The position numbers and the translations under genes were made by a program. A DNA stretch of 64,000 nt from Deltaproteobacteria bacterium. Its GTDB lineage: Bacteria; Myxococcota_A; UBA9160; PR03. The stretch's first letter is position 1; every line of letters starts with the position of its first letter. The DNA lies in the NCBI GenBank assembly GCA_035063765.1, contig JAPSFT010000015.1:46803-110802 (forward strand), given 5' to 3'. This document shows, piece by piece, positions 11,652-20,566 of the stretch. Below the pieces are notes generated by a model that did no database searches, was not told where the DNA came from, and saw nothing but the letters and a program-made list of their open reading frames with translations.

Positions 11652-11689
11652 GCTCCGTCCGGTGGGGCCGGCTCCGTCGGGTGGGGCCG
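11652..11689. repeat. Imperfect 19-base tandem duplication
   Basis: GCTCCGTCCGGTGGGGCCG (11652-11670) is followed directly by the same sequence with one C-to-G change (11671-11689). It fills most of the gap between the DUF4388 gene and the phoH-like gene. GTGGGGCCGGCGCGGG recurs near 51355, again at a gene junction. Confidence 0.6.
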
Positions 11690-11706
11690 GCGCGGGGGAT
11701 CGGGCT

Positions 11707-12804
11707 TCAGCGCTCCGGGGCGAGGACCAGGATGCCCCCGTCGCGATGCGCCACATGGTAGGCGGCGGCCTCTTCGGCCGTCAACGCGGTGCCGTCGCCG
11801 TCGGGCCATGCGGGGAGCTCGGCGAGCGACGCGGGCGGCCGCCCGCGTGCGAGACCGGCGGCCAGCGCGAGGTGCCGCACGCGCTCCGCCTCCCAGCTCG
11901 CGCTCGCCGCCGCGAGCGGATCGTGCGCGATCGCGACACCCGGGACGGCCGGCGTGCGGCCGGCCAAGGCCACGGCCGCGAGCAGCACCAGCAGCGCGAA
12001 GGGAGCGACGCGCACCGCGCCGAGCCATGCGCGCCCGGCCGGCCGGTGCTCGCGAGCGCCCCCGGCCGCCTCGTCGCGCAGCGGCTCGATCCAGCCCGAG
12101 CGCTCGAGCTCGACGAAGATCCGCATGCCGGCGAAGGTCCCGAGCCGCGAGAGGTCGATCACCCGGCGGACCGGGGCGCGCCCGTCGACGAGCAGGAAGA
12201 GCTGCTCCGCCTCGGCCGGCCACGGTGACGAACGGCCCGCCGGCGAGCGCCGGTACTCCTCGAGGCTGCCGCGGCGGCGGAACACCAGCGTCTCCGCGGG
12301 CAGCTCACCGAGCAGCGCGCTCCACTCGTCGACCATGCGCAGGCCGTCCATCAGCACCTGCTCGGCCGCGATCAGCGCCTCGCGCGGGCGATCGTGCGGG
12401 ATCGGCTGGGCGGAGAAGCGGAACGAGCCGTCGTCCCAGCGCAGCAGCGCGAAGAGCGTCTCGCGGGTCAGCAGGTCCTCGACCTCGTCGAGCGCCGCCG
12501 GAGCGAGCCCGGCGTCGACCAGGTGCCGGCGCAGCGCGTCGCCCGCCCCGCTGCGCGCGCGCTCCGCCGCCGCGTGACGCTCACCCGGCAGCGCGCCGCA
12601 GCGCACCGCCATGTCGCCGAGCGCCTCGTCCTCGTAGGCGCCGACCGGCGACGCCGACACCACGCGGCCGTCGTCGAAGCGCAGCTCCACCTCGCCGAGC
12701 GAGCCGCGCACCTGCAGGACGCCGGTCTTGCGCTGCTGGCCGATCAGCTGGAAGACCTCGCCGATCCCGAAGTCGCGCAGGTTGCCGTGGAGCGCGATCG
12801 ACAT
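11707..12804 (-). CDS. DUF4388 (PATAN-type) domain protein with one membrane helix
   Basis: It has 365 residues. The N-terminal 100 residues (MSIALHGNLRDFGIGEVFQL..., KTGVLQVRG..., GEVELRFDDGRVVSA) fit DUF4388, a domain common in delta-proteobacterial signalling proteins and thought to mediate protein contacts. A middle helical region follows, then one hydrophobic helix (APFALLVLLAAVALAG, about residues 270-285) and a short tail. It starts three bases after the TPR gene stop, so they are probably cotranscribed. No enzyme motif is visible; the function is unknown. A second DUF4388 gene sits at 29960-31975. Confidence 0.8.
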   Translation of the reverse strand: MSIALHGNLRDFGIGEVFQLIGQQRKTGVLQVRGSLGEVELRFDDGRVVSASPVGAYEDEALGDMAVRCGALPGERHAAAERARSGAGDALRRHLVDAGLAPAALDEVEDLLTRETLFALLRWDDGSFRFSAQPIPHDRPREALIAAEQVLMDGLRMVDEWSALLGELPAETLVFRRRGSLEEYRRSPAGRSSPWPAEAEQLFLLVDGRAPVRRVIDLSRLGTFAGMRIFVELERSGWIEPLRDEAAGGAREHRPAGRAWLGAVRVAPFALLVLLAAVALAGRTPAVPGVAIAHDPLAAASASWEAERVRHLALAAGLARGRPPASLAELPAWPDGDGTALTAEEAAAYHVAHRDGGILVLAPER

Positions 12805-12807
12805 GGG

Positions 12808-14796
12808 CTAGCGTCGCTCCGCGCGCCGCGAGCCGATCGCGAACGCAATGCCCGCCGCCCCCAGCACGGCGGCCGCGAGCGACAGGGCGAGCGGCCCGCT
12901 CGCCCCCACCGCGGCGGGATCGGGCACGACGCCCCGGTGCCCGGCCGCGAAGGCCGCCGCGCCCGCGAGCGCCGCCAGCGCCGCCAGCGACCACCCGGGC
13001 CGGGCCGGCGCGCGGTCGGTCAGGCCCGGCAGCACGCGCACCGCCCGGCGCGCGAGCTGCACGATCCCGGAGCTCCCGCCGCGGTCGCCGCGTTCCCACG
13101 GCCCGCCGTGCCGCGCCTCGAGCTGCTGGCGCGCGCAGTCTGCGCAGCGCTGCTCGCGCGGGTCGCCGAGGCCGCAGCGCGCGCACAGCCGGGCGCCACA
13201 GGCGAGGCAGCCTCGCGACGGCGCCGAGCGGTGGGCCAGGAGCGTCGCGAGGGCGGCGGCCCCGGCGAACGCGAGCAGCGCCCGCCACGGCGCACGCCCG
13301 AGCACACCGGGCGCCCAGCGGGCGCGCAGCGCCGCCCCGGCCGCCGGGTCGGCCGCGTCCAGCAGGCGCGCGCGGAGCGCGCGGGCCGGGAACGGAAGGT
13401 CCACGAGCGCCTCGCCCGATTCCGCGAGCCGGCGCGTCAGCTCGCTGGTGCGGCCGGCGTCCGCCCGCTGGGCTGCTTCGAGCGCCGCCTCGTGGGCCTC
13501 GATGTCGATGGCCCGCATGTGCGCCTGTGCGAGGTTGAACCAGAGCTCCGCGGATGGCTGCAGGTCGATCGCGCGCCGGTAGAGCCCGATCGCCCCGGCC
13601 GTGTCGCCTTCCAGGAGCTTCAGGTTGCCGGCGTCGTTGAGCAGGCGGGGATCGGAGCTGCCCGTGCCCTCGAGCAGCGGCGTCACCAGCGCCTCGGCGC
13701 GCGCGAGGTCGCCGAGCCGGCGCGCGCGCCGGCCGAGCACCTGGACCGCGAGCGGATCACCGGCGGCCGCGGCGCGCTCGAGGCGCGCCGCGTCGGCGGG
13801 ACCGACGAAGCCGCTCTCGGCAGCATCGACGGCGAGCACCACGGGGTCGGCCGAGAGCGCCGCCAGGGCCCGCCCGGCGGCGCCCGCGAGCGGTCCGAGC
13901 GCCAGCACCAGCAGCGTGGCCGCGGCCCCGAGGGCACGACGCTGTCTCGTGTCGCCGGCCCACCAGGCGAGCGCGAAGAGCGCGAGCACGGCCCCGAGCA
14001 CGCCCTCGCCGAGGGCGGCCGGCGCGAGCACCAGCGCCGCCAGCAGCGCCGCCCGCACGAAGCCGGGCAGGTGCGGGTCGAGGCGATCGGCGAGATCGTG
14101 GGCGGCGTGGGGCGCGGCGAGGCCGCCGCGCGCCGCGATCCACAGGAAGCCCGCCGCGAGCGCGGCCGCGAAGAGCAGCGTGAGGACGCTCGCCTCGAGC
14201 CAGAGCAGGCTCTCGAGGTGCCCGGGCAGGGCCGCGAGCGCACGGCGCGCGGCGGCGAGCGCAGCGCCCGTGCCGCCGCCCTCGCGCCACGCGGCCTGCG
14301 CCAGGGCGAGCTGCGCCGCGGGCAGGCCCGGTGCGACGCGGACCGCGGCCTCGGCCCGGGCGAGGGCCGGCCCGGCGGCGGGATCTACCAGGAAGGCACG
14401 CGCCACGGGCTCGACGTCGGCGATCCCGAGCGCGTCGGCAGCGGCGCGCACCCGCGCGGCGCGCTCGCCCGGCCCCCCGGCCGGCGCGCGCCACGCGCGT
14501 TCGAGCGCGGGCAGGGCGAGCGGGAGCGGCGGCGATGGGGCCGGCGGCGGCGCGATCGCCGGGGGCGCCGGGAGGGAGGCCGCCGCGAGCGGAGGGGTCG
14601 CGGCCTCGCCGGGGAGCGCCGCAGCAGGCGGAGCGGGCGCCGGGCCAGCGCCTTCGGCGCTGGACGCGGCGGCCGGAGCAGGCACCGGCGGGACCACGTC
14701 CTGCGCGCCGGCCCGTGCCGGCGCCAGGCCGAACAGCAGCACCAGGACGGCGGCCTTGCGGGCCCTCCACCCCGACCCGAGCGCGCTGCGGGTCAA
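12808..14796 (-). CDS. Multi-spanning TPR membrane protein with Cys-rich finger
   Basis: It has 662 residues from TTG 14796, preceded by GGGAGGGGAGCAG. A signal-like segment (VLVLLFGLAPARAGAQ) and a Pro/Ala-rich stretch lead into TPR-like helices (AQLALAQAAW), several hydrophobic helices, then a second TPR group (RLLNDAGNLKLLEGDTAGAIGLYRRAIDLQPSAELWFNLAQAH). Near the C-terminus is a cysteine cluster C-x2-C-x4-C-x2-C-x9-C-x2-C (CLACGARLCARCG then CADC), resembling a B-box or rubredoxin-like zinc finger, and then more membrane helices. The open frame extends to 15204 but that part overlies rpsT. The function is unknown; the architecture suggests a membrane-anchored scaffold. Confidence 0.75.
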   Translation of the reverse strand: MTRSALGSGWRARKAAVLVLLFGLAPARAGAQDVVPPVPAPAAASSAEGAGPAPAPPAAALPGEAATPPLAAASLPAPPAIAPPPAPSPPLPLALPALERAWRAPAGGPGERAARVRAAADALGIADVEPVARAFLVDPAAGPALARAEAAVRVAPGLPAAQLALAQAAWREGGGTGAALAAARRALAALPGHLESLLWLEASVLTLLFAAALAAGFLWIAARGGLAAPHAAHDLADRLDPHLPGFVRAALLAALVLAPAALGEGVLGAVLALFALAWWAGDTRQRRALGAAATLLVLALGPLAGAAGRALAALSADPVVLAVDAAESGFVGPADAARLERAAAAGDPLAVQVLGRRARRLGDLARAEALVTPLLEGTGSSDPRLLNDAGNLKLLEGDTAGAIGLYRRAIDLQPSAELWFNLAQAHMRAIDIEAHEAALEAAQRADAGRTSELTRRLAESGEALVDLPFPARALRARLLDAADPAAGAALRARWAPGVLGRAPWRALLAFAGAAALATLLAHRSAPSRGCLACGARLCARCGLGDPREQRCADCARQQLEARHGGPWERGDRGGSSGIVQLARRAVRVLPGLTDRAPARPGWSLAALAALAGAAAFAAGHRGVVPDPAAVGASGPLALSLAAAVLGAAGIAFAIGSRRAERR

Positions 14797-14898
14797 CTGC
14801 TCCCCTCCCGCCGTGCCTCGAGGCCGGCACGGCGACTCGCGTCCAGGGGGCGTATCGGCCGGCCCGTGCTCGGAATGAAGCGGCTCGTTGCCGGGTCC

Positions 14899-14927
14899 TG
14901 GCAGGCCCACCGCGGCGCCCCTATGCT
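14899..14927 (+). promoter_or_regulatory. Weak candidate rpsT promoter in a divergent intergenic region
   Basis: The 157-base gap between the divergently read TPR gene and rpsT (14797-14953) must hold both promoters. TGGCAG (14899-14904), 17 bases, TATGCT (14922-14927) is the best plus-strand pair; the -10 fits four of six consensus bases and the -35 is poor. Confidence 0.3.
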
Positions 14928-14953
14928 CCGCGCCCCTCGAGCCCGGAGACGCC

Positions 14954-15217
14954 TTGGCCAGCCACAAGTCCGCCGAGAAGCGCGCCCGCCAGGACGCCAA
15001 GCGCCGCGAGCGCAACCGCACGATCCGCGCCCGCACGCGGAGCGTCCTGAAGGGCGTCCGCGAGGACCTCGAGGCCGGCACCGGCGATCCGGCAGCGCGC
15101 GTCCGGCAGGCGGAGAGCGCCCTGCGCCGCGCGGCCTCGAAGGGCGTGATCCCGAAGCGGCGCGCGAGCCGCCTCGTCAGCCGCCTCGCCAAGCGCGCCA
15201 ACAAGCCGCGGGCCTGA
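14954..15217 (+). CDS. rpsT: 30S ribosomal protein S20
   Basis: Binds 16S rRNA early in small-subunit assembly. It has 87 residues, basic throughout (ASHKSAEKRARQDAKRRERNRTIR...), ending KGVIPKRRASRLVSRLAKRANK, the standard S20 pattern. It starts with TTG 14954, with GGAG six bases upstream; TTG starts on rpsT are well known in other bacteria and have been linked to autoregulation. An upstream in-frame ATG at 14888 lacks conserved residues after it. It converges on holA with nine bases between the stops. Confidence 0.95.
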   Translation: MASHKSAEKRARQDAKRRERNRTIRARTRSVLKGVREDLEAGTGDPAARVRQAESALRRAASKGVIPKRRASRLVSRLAKRANKPRA

Positions 15218-15226
15218 GCGACTCCG

Positions 15227-16207
15227 CTACACCGCCAGGTTCAGGACCAGCCGTTCGAGGGCCAGCTCGGGAGCGAGGCCGCCCTGCCCCTTCAGGGCTT
15301 CGTCCGTCTCGTGGAGCGCGTGCAGCCCGGAGAGCAGGCGCGCGGCCGGGAAGCGCCGGGCCTGGCTCTCGAGCTTGCGCAGCACGAAGGGCGGGCCGGC
15401 CACCCGCCCGCCATGGCGCACGCGGAGCAGCTTGCGCAGGTGGGTCGCGAGCGCCGCGAGCACGACCGGCGCCGGGGCACCCGCGGCGAGCATCCGCGCC
15501 AGCACCGCGAGCGCGTCGGCCGCGCGCCCCTCGCCGATCGCGTCCGTCAGGTCCCAGACCGGCTCCTCGGCCAGGTCCGCGACGCCCTCCCGCACGTGCG
15601 CGGCGGTGATCGGCTGGCCCGGGCCCGCGAGCAGCGCGGCCTTCTCGAGCTCGTTGCGCAGGCGCAGGAGGTGGGGGCCGACGCGCTCGGCGAGGTCGTC
15701 GGCCGCATCCGCGGTGAGCTTCAGGCCGAGCCGCTTCGCCTCCTGGCGCGCGAAGGCCGCCAGCTCGCGCGCCTGGGTCGGCGCCTCGCAGGCGACCAGC
15801 GCCGCCGGCTCGACCTGGAAGGCCTTCACCCACGCGAGCCGGCGATCGGGCGGGCCGGCGCTCACCACCAGCACGGCGGGCGCGTCGTCCGGGAGCGCGC
15901 GCACCAGCGCCGGGAGCGCCTCGGCGAGCGCCTTCCAGGCGCCGCGCCCTCCCGCCGGCTCGCGCAGCCAGACGAGCCGCCGCCGCGCCAGCATCGGGAG
16001 CGTGCGCAGCGCGTCGGCGAGCTGCCCCGGGGTGGCCTGGTCGCCCTCGAGGCGGTCGAGGTTGAAGTCGGCAGGGGCGCCGGCGAGCACCGCCGCGCGC
16101 AGGCCGGCCAGCGCGTCGTCGCGCAGCAGCGGCTCGCCGCCCGCCAGCAGGTAGGCCGGCCGCACGCGGCCGGCGCCGAGCTCCGCCGCCAGCTCGTCGG
16201 GGGTCAC
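15227..16207 (-). CDS. holA: DNA polymerase III subunit delta
   Basis: Delta subunit of the clamp loader, which opens the sliding clamp ring. It has 326 residues from GTG 16207, overlapping the lptE stop (GTGA). Family features: LLAGGEPLLRDDALAGLRAAVL near the N-terminus, DALRTLPMLARRRLVWLREP, LRNELEKAALLAG in the middle lid domain, and the C-terminal helical collar (LAALATHLRKLLRVRHG, ALKGQGGLAPELALERLVLNL). The lptE-holA pairing matches the order in many proteobacteria. The open frame beyond 16207 overlies lptE and is a shadow. Confidence 0.92.
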   Translation of the reverse strand: MTPDELAAELGAGRVRPAYLLAGGEPLLRDDALAGLRAAVLAGAPADFNLDRLEGDQATPGQLADALRTLPMLARRRLVWLREPAGGRGAWKALAEALPALVRALPDDAPAVLVVSAGPPDRRLAWVKAFQVEPAALVACEAPTQARELAAFARQEAKRLGLKLTADAADDLAERVGPHLLRLRNELEKAALLAGPGQPITAAHVREGVADLAEEPVWDLTDAIGEGRAADALAVLARMLAAGAPAPVVLAALATHLRKLLRVRHGGRVAGPPFVLRKLESQARRFPAARLLSGLHALHETDEALKGQGGLAPELALERLVLNLAV

Positions 16208-16770
16208 GGCTCCGCCGCGAGGCGCTCCGAGAGCGCGTCGTGGACGCGCGTCGCGAGCAGCGCCGAGAGCCGGCGCAGCGCCTCGTCGCGGTTCTTGCGC
16301 TCCACCTCGATGTCGGCGCTGGCCAGGTACAGCTCCCAGTCGCGGAGCACGCTGCCGTCGATGGCGACCTCGCTGCCGTCGGCGCGGCGTGCGACGAGCT
16401 CCACCGCGAGCTCCACCTCGAACTCGAGCGCGAGCTCGACGGACGAGAAGCTGCGCGAGCGCGTGAGGACCGGCTCCACCGCCCCCGAGAGCACCAGGTC
16501 GGCGCCGGCCGGATCGCGCACCACCGACGCCCCGCCGCGGCGCTGGAACTCGCGCACCAGCGCGGCCGTCACCATGCGCTCGATGCCGGGCTCGTAGGAG
16601 CGGTTGGCGAGCGGCTCGACGGCGACGCGGCGCACGTCGCCGAGGCCGGTGCGGGCGCCGACCACGTGATAGCCCGAGCAGCCCGCCAGCGCCGCGAGCA
16701 GGACGACGGCGAGGCCGCGGAGGGGCGCACGGGCGAGCCGGGGGGCCGGAAGCGGAGACGCGCGGCGCAT
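16204..16770 (-). CDS. lptE: LptE-like LPS-assembly lipoprotein
   Basis: LptE plugs the LptD barrel during LPS delivery to the outer surface. It has 188 residues from ATG 16770. A signal peptide ends at lipobox LAALAGC, so the mature protein starts at Cys. The core GYHVVGA...VAVEPLANRSYEPGIERMVTAALVREFQRRG and ...LVLSGAVEPVL fit the LptE/DUF4136-like fold. Length and position directly before holA support the call; sequence conservation in this family is low. It is downstream of the MCP gene by 25 bases. Confidence 0.87.
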   Translation of the reverse strand: MRRASPLPAPRLARAPLRGLAVVLLAALAGCSGYHVVGARTGLGDVRRVAVEPLANRSYEPGIERMVTAALVREFQRRGGASVVRDPAGADLVLSGAVEPVLTRSRSFSSVELALEFEVELAVELVARRADGSEVAIDGSVLRDWELYLASADIEVERKNRDEALRRLSALLATRVHDALSERLAAEP

Positions 16771-16795
16771 GGCGCGCTTCCATAGCAGACCGCGC

Positions 16796-19354
16796 CTACA
16801 GGCGGAAGCGCTGGATCTCCTCGCGCAGCGTCCCCGCGGCCGCGCGCAGCTCGCCCGCCGAGTGCTCCGCCTGCGCGGCGGCCTCGTGGTTGGCGCGCGC
16901 CGCATCCGACACGCGCCCCATGAACGCGGCCGACTGGCGGCAGGCGGCCGCCTGGTCCTGGAGCGCCTGGTCGATGCGCTCCACCGCCTGGCGCACCACC
17001 TCGATGCCCGAGCGGATCTGGTTGCCGCCGCGCGCCTGCTCCTCGGTGGTGCGGTGCACCTGCTGGGCCACGTCACGCATCGTGGACGTGCCGCGCAGCA
17101 CCACCTCGTTGCCCTGCTCCTGCTCGCCCGTCGCGTGGCGCAGCTGGTCGATGCTGACGCGGACCCGGTCCATCAGGCCGCGCACGTGATCGGCCGCGCG
17201 CGCCTGCTCCTGCACGGCGTGCACGATCTCGGCGATGCGCTGGCCGCTCTCGCGCGCGGTGCGCGTGATCGCCTCCAGCGACTCGCCGGCCTCTGCCGAG
17301 CGCTCGACCCCGGTCCACACGCTCGCGCTGCCGCGCTCGATCGCCGCGATCGCCGCGCTGCTCTCGTCCTGCACCGAGCGGATCAGCGAGCCGATCTCCT
17401 TGGTGCTCGCCATCACGCGGTCGGCGAGCTCCTTGATCTCCTCGGCGACCACCGAGAACGCGCGCCCGTGCTCGCCCGCCTGGGCCGCGATGATGGCGGC
17501 GTTGAGCGCGAGCAGGTTCGTCTCGTCGGCGACGTCGTCGATCACGTCCACGATCGCGCCGATCTCCTTGGCGCGGCCGCCGAGCCCGCGGATCACCTGC
17601 TCGACGGTGTCGGTGGCGTCACGGATCGCCTCCATGCCGGCGATCGTCTCCTGCACCTTCTCGCGCCCGCCCTCGGCCACCGAGACCACCTGCGCGGAGA
17701 GGCGCGCCGTCTCGGCCGCGTTGGTGTTCACCTCGCGCATCGAGCCCGCCATCTCGTCGACCGACGACTGCGTCTCCAGGGCGGCGTCCGAGAGGCCGTC
17801 CACGTTGCGCGCCATCCCGGTCACGCTGCGGATCATCTGCTCGATCGAGGTCGAGACCTCGTCCACCTTGCCCGAGAGCAGCGAGGCGGTCTGGCTCAGC
17901 TCCTCGCCGGCCGCGCCCATCTCGAGGATCGAGCTCGAGGACTCTTCCACCGACGCGGACAGCTCCTGCGCCGAGGCGGTGATCCCACCCGCCTGCTCCT
18001 GCACGGTGTCGGTCGACTCGCGGGCCTGCGTGATCGCGCGCTCCTGCTCGCCGGCGGCGGTGGCGACCGCCGAGCCGACCGCGCCGAGCTCGGCGGCCGC
18101 GTGGTCGACGCGGTCCGCCGCCTGCGCGACGCGCGCCACCGTCTCGCGCAGCGCGTGGCGCATGCGGTCGAAGGCGCGCGCGAGCTCGCCGAGCTCGTCG
18201 TCGGACTCGAAGACCTCCGGCCGCGAGAGATCGCCCGCCGCGATGCGGCCGGCCTCGACCCGCAGCGCCGCGATGCCCCGCCCGATCTCGCGCCCCATCA
18301 GCCAGGCGGCCGAGCAGGCGAGCACGAGGCCGGTGGCGAGCAGCATCGCGAGCTCGACCGAGAGCGCGCCCGGGCCGGCCCCGAGCGCGTGGGTCGGCAG
18401 CAGCGCGACCAGCACCGGGCCCTCGGGCGCCACGCGCTGCCAGGCGAAGAGCTCCGAGCCGGTGCGGCCGCTGCCCGTCTCGGCGGCGAGCGAGCCGAGC
18501 GCCGCGGGGTCCAGGGCCGCCGCCGATGCCCCACCCGCGGCGAGCGTGCGGCCGCCGTCGTCGAGCAGCAGCCAGCGGCCCGCCGTCGGCGAGACCGGCG
18601 CGCCGGCCGGGGTCACGCCGCGCCCGACGGCGCCCGCGGCCGTGGCGAGCCACTCCTGCTGGCGGGCGTGCGCGAACGAGTCGACCGCGGTCGCCACCTC
18701 GCGGTGGGCGACGCAGAGCATCGCGAACACCGGGATCAGGGTCGTCACGACCACGGTGCCCTGGAGCCGCACCCCGATCGCCACGCCACGCACGGCGGAG
18801 GCACGCCGGTCGGGGTCGTCGATCGCCAGCGCCAGATGGCGGCGGATCGGCGCGACCTCGCGCTGGATCAGGAAGCTCACCGCCGGCAGCGAGAAGACGG
18901 CGGCGAACGACCCGGCCGCCAGCAGGGTGAGCCCGTCGAGCACGCTCACCGAGGGCTCGAGGAGCCGCATCGCGACCGCGACGGCGAGCGCGCTGAGCGG
19001 CCACAGGAGGAGCGAGTTGCGCAGCACCTCGCGGCCGATCCCGATGGTGGCCGCGAAGGCGCGGAGGTCCTCCTCGGGGCTGCCGCTGCGGCGGTCGAGC
19101 CAGCGGCACAGCGCCCGCAGGCTCGGCTGGAAGCGCTGCGCGATCACCGGCAGCAGCACGATCCCGATTCCGACCATGACTGCGAAGGTGCGCCACACGT
19201 CGGGCGTCCAGTCGAGCAGCCGCGCCAGGAAGAACCCGAAGACGACCACGTTGACCAGGGCCGAGAGCGCCAGGAGCAGCGTGACGCGCCAGAGCAGGCG
19301 CCGGCCGCTCGGGCCGGTCACGGTGGCGAGCGGAGTCGTGTCGGGGTGCGTCAC
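16796..19354 (-). CDS. Methyl-accepting chemotaxis protein with an unusual multi-helix sensor
   Basis: Chemoreceptor of 852 residues. The tip motif IDDVADETNLLALNAAIIAAQAGEHGRAFSVVA is the CheA/CheW-binding hairpin (given in part: ADETNLLALNAAIIAAQAGE, about residues 605-625). A HAMP-type segment (GREIGRGIAALRVEAGRIAAGDLSRP) follows the last membrane helix. The N-terminus has about six hydrophobic helices, not the usual two; a periplasmic or extracytoplasmic region of about 120 residues lies between the fifth and sixth. Start GTG 19354 has GAGGAC upstream, seven bases after the cheY stop. It is the last chemosensory gene of the operon. No pentapeptide CheR tether is seen at the C-terminus (ends QRFRL). 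Confidence 0.92.
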   Translation of the reverse strand: MTHPDTTPLATVTGPSGRRLLWRVTLLLALSALVNVVVFGFFLARLLDWTPDVWRTFAVMVGIGIVLLPVIAQRFQPSLRALCRWLDRRSGSPEEDLRAFAATIGIGREVLRNSLLLWPLSALAVAVAMRLLEPSVSVLDGLTLLAAGSFAAVFSLPAVSFLIQREVAPIRRHLALAIDDPDRRASAVRGVAIGVRLQGTVVVTTLIPVFAMLCVAHREVATAVDSFAHARQQEWLATAAGAVGRGVTPAGAPVSPTAGRWLLLDDGGRTLAAGGASAAALDPAALGSLAAETGSGRTGSELFAWQRVAPEGPVLVALLPTHALGAGPGALSVELAMLLATGLVLACSAAWLMGREIGRGIAALRVEAGRIAAGDLSRPEVFESDDELGELARAFDRMRHALRETVARVAQAADRVDHAAAELGAVGSAVATAAGEQERAITQARESTDTVQEQAGGITASAQELSASVEESSSSILEMGAAGEELSQTASLLSGKVDEVSTSIEQMIRSVTGMARNVDGLSDAALETQSSVDEMAGSMREVNTNAAETARLSAQVVSVAEGGREKVQETIAGMEAIRDATDTVEQVIRGLGGRAKEIGAIVDVIDDVADETNLLALNAAIIAAQAGEHGRAFSVVAEEIKELADRVMASTKEIGSLIRSVQDESSAAIAAIERGSASVWTGVERSAEAGESLEAITRTARESGQRIAEIVHAVQEQARAADHVRGLMDRVRVSIDQLRHATGEQEQGNEVVLRGTSTMRDVAQQVHRTTEEQARGGNQIRSGIEVVRQAVERIDQALQDQAAACRQSAAFMGRVSDAARANHEAAAQAEHSAGELRAAAGTLREEIQRFRL

Positions 19355-19361
19355 GGCGTCC

Positions 19362-19739
19362 TCACCCGAGCTTCAGCAGGGCCTTGGCCACCTGCAGCAC
19401 CTTGTTGGCCTGGATCGGCTTGGTCAGGTACTCGTCGGCGCCGAGCGCCAGCGCGCGCTCGCGGTCCTCGCGCGCACCCTCGGTCGTGATCACGATGATC
19501 GGCATGCCCTTCAGGCCCTCCTCGCCGCGGATCAGGCTGATCAGCTTCAGGCCGTCCATCACGGGCATGTTGATGTCCACGAGCGCCAGGTCGAAGTGGT
19601 CGCTGGTCACCTTGCGCAGGCCGTCCATGCCGTCCTGGGCCTCGACGATGTCGACGTCCTTGAGGCGCTTCAGGGCGAACACCAGGAGCTGCCGCATCGT
19701 GGGGCTGTCTTCGACGATCAGGATGCGATGACGGGTCAT
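19362..19739 (-). CDS. cheY: CheY-like single-domain response regulator
   Basis: A stand-alone receiver. Acidic pair VEDS, phospho-acceptor Asp in LALVDINMPVMDG, Thr in IVITTEGA, Lys in EYLTKPIQANK: all switch residues are present. The sequence is close to the other cheY at 29470-29862. Start ATG 19739 has GAGG upstream; a GTG at 19754 overlapping the GAF-gene stop is an alternative adding five residues. It lies between the GAF gene and the MCP gene, so it is a probable output or adaptation regulator of this pathway. Confidence 0.93.
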   Translation of the reverse strand: MTRHRILIVEDSPTMRQLLVFALKRLKDVDIVEAQDGMDGLRKVTSDHFDLALVDINMPVMDGLKLISLIRGEEGLKGMPIIVITTEGAREDRERALALGADEYLTKPIQANKVLQVAKALLKLG

Positions 19740-19750
19740 GGCGCCGCCCC

Positions 19751-20566
19751 TCACTTGGTCAACAGGTCGATGAAGCCCTGGATCGTGTTGAGCTTGCGCT
19801 CCGACTGCGAGTACAGCCGCGCCGCGAAGATCGCGGTGGCGGCGTGCCCGGCGAGCAGCGTGAACAGCTCGTGGTCCAGGGGCGAGAAGCCGTCCTTCTG
19901 CTGGAGCAGGCGCTGGATCGCGATCGCGCCGATCGGCCGTTCCTGCACGCGCAGCGGGATCGCGACGATCGGCTGGCCCGGCTCGCCCGCGTCGAGCGAC
20001 TCGGCGCAGACCGTCTCGCCGCTCTGCACCGCCGTGCCCACCGTCGCCTCGCCGAGCCGGCAGATCGGGAAGGCCCCGAGCACGGCGCCCTCGGAGGCGA
20101 CCGGCGAGAGCACGCTCGTCTTCTCGTCGAGCACGTAGATCGCGAAGACCTCGGCGCCGATCAGGTTGATCACGATCTCGACGATGATCTGCAGCACCTC
20201 CTGGAGGTGCAGGGTCGAGTGGAGCTGGAAGCTCGCCACGTAGAGGCTGGCGAGGTTGTTGTTCTCCTCCTCGATCTCGATGTAGCGGGCCGTGAACTGC
20301 TGGTTCTCGTCCTCGACCTGGCGCAGGCGCTCGAGTATGCCGGTGCGCTCGCCCTCCAGGCTCTCGATGCGCGCGAGCAGCTCGCCGCGCAGCTTCTCCC
20401 AGGCCTGCTCGTCGGAGGCCGCGAGCTGCTGGCCCTCCAGGCGCGCCAGCTCCCGCCGCAGCCGCTCGTTCTCGCGGATCAGCTCCTGGGTGAACTCGGC
20501 GCCCTTGCGGAACAGCCCGAGCACCTCCTCCGCCCGGGCGAACAACCCCTCGCGCTTCTCGCTCAT
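19751..20566 (-). CDS. Coiled-coil/GAF domain protein of the chemosensory operon
   Basis: It has 271 residues. Residues about 25-115 are charged and heptad-like (ENERLRRELARLEGQQ, GERTGILERLRQVEDENQQF), predicting a coiled coil. Residues about 115-265 form a GAF domain (LHSTLHLQEVLQIIVEIVINLIGAEVFAIYVLDE, GLLxx-type core FPICRLGEATVG, VAIPLRVQERPIGAIAIQR). There is no catalytic output domain. Start ATG 20566 overlaps the cheB stop (ATGA). It is likely a cytoplasmic sensor or scaffold for the che complex; the ligand is not predictable from sequence. Confidence 0.85.
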   Translation of the reverse strand: MSEKREGLFARAEEVLGLFRKGAEFTQELIRENERLRRELARLEGQQLAASDEQAWEKLRGELLARIESLEGERTGILERLRQVEDENQQFTARYIEIEEENNNLASLYVASFQLHSTLHLQEVLQIIVEIVINLIGAEVFAIYVLDEKTSVLSPVASEGAVLGAFPICRLGEATVGTAVQSGETVCAESLDAGEPGQPIVAIPLRVQERPIGAIAIQRLLQQKDGFSPLDHELFTLLAGHAATAIFAARLYSQSERKLNTIQGFIDLLTK

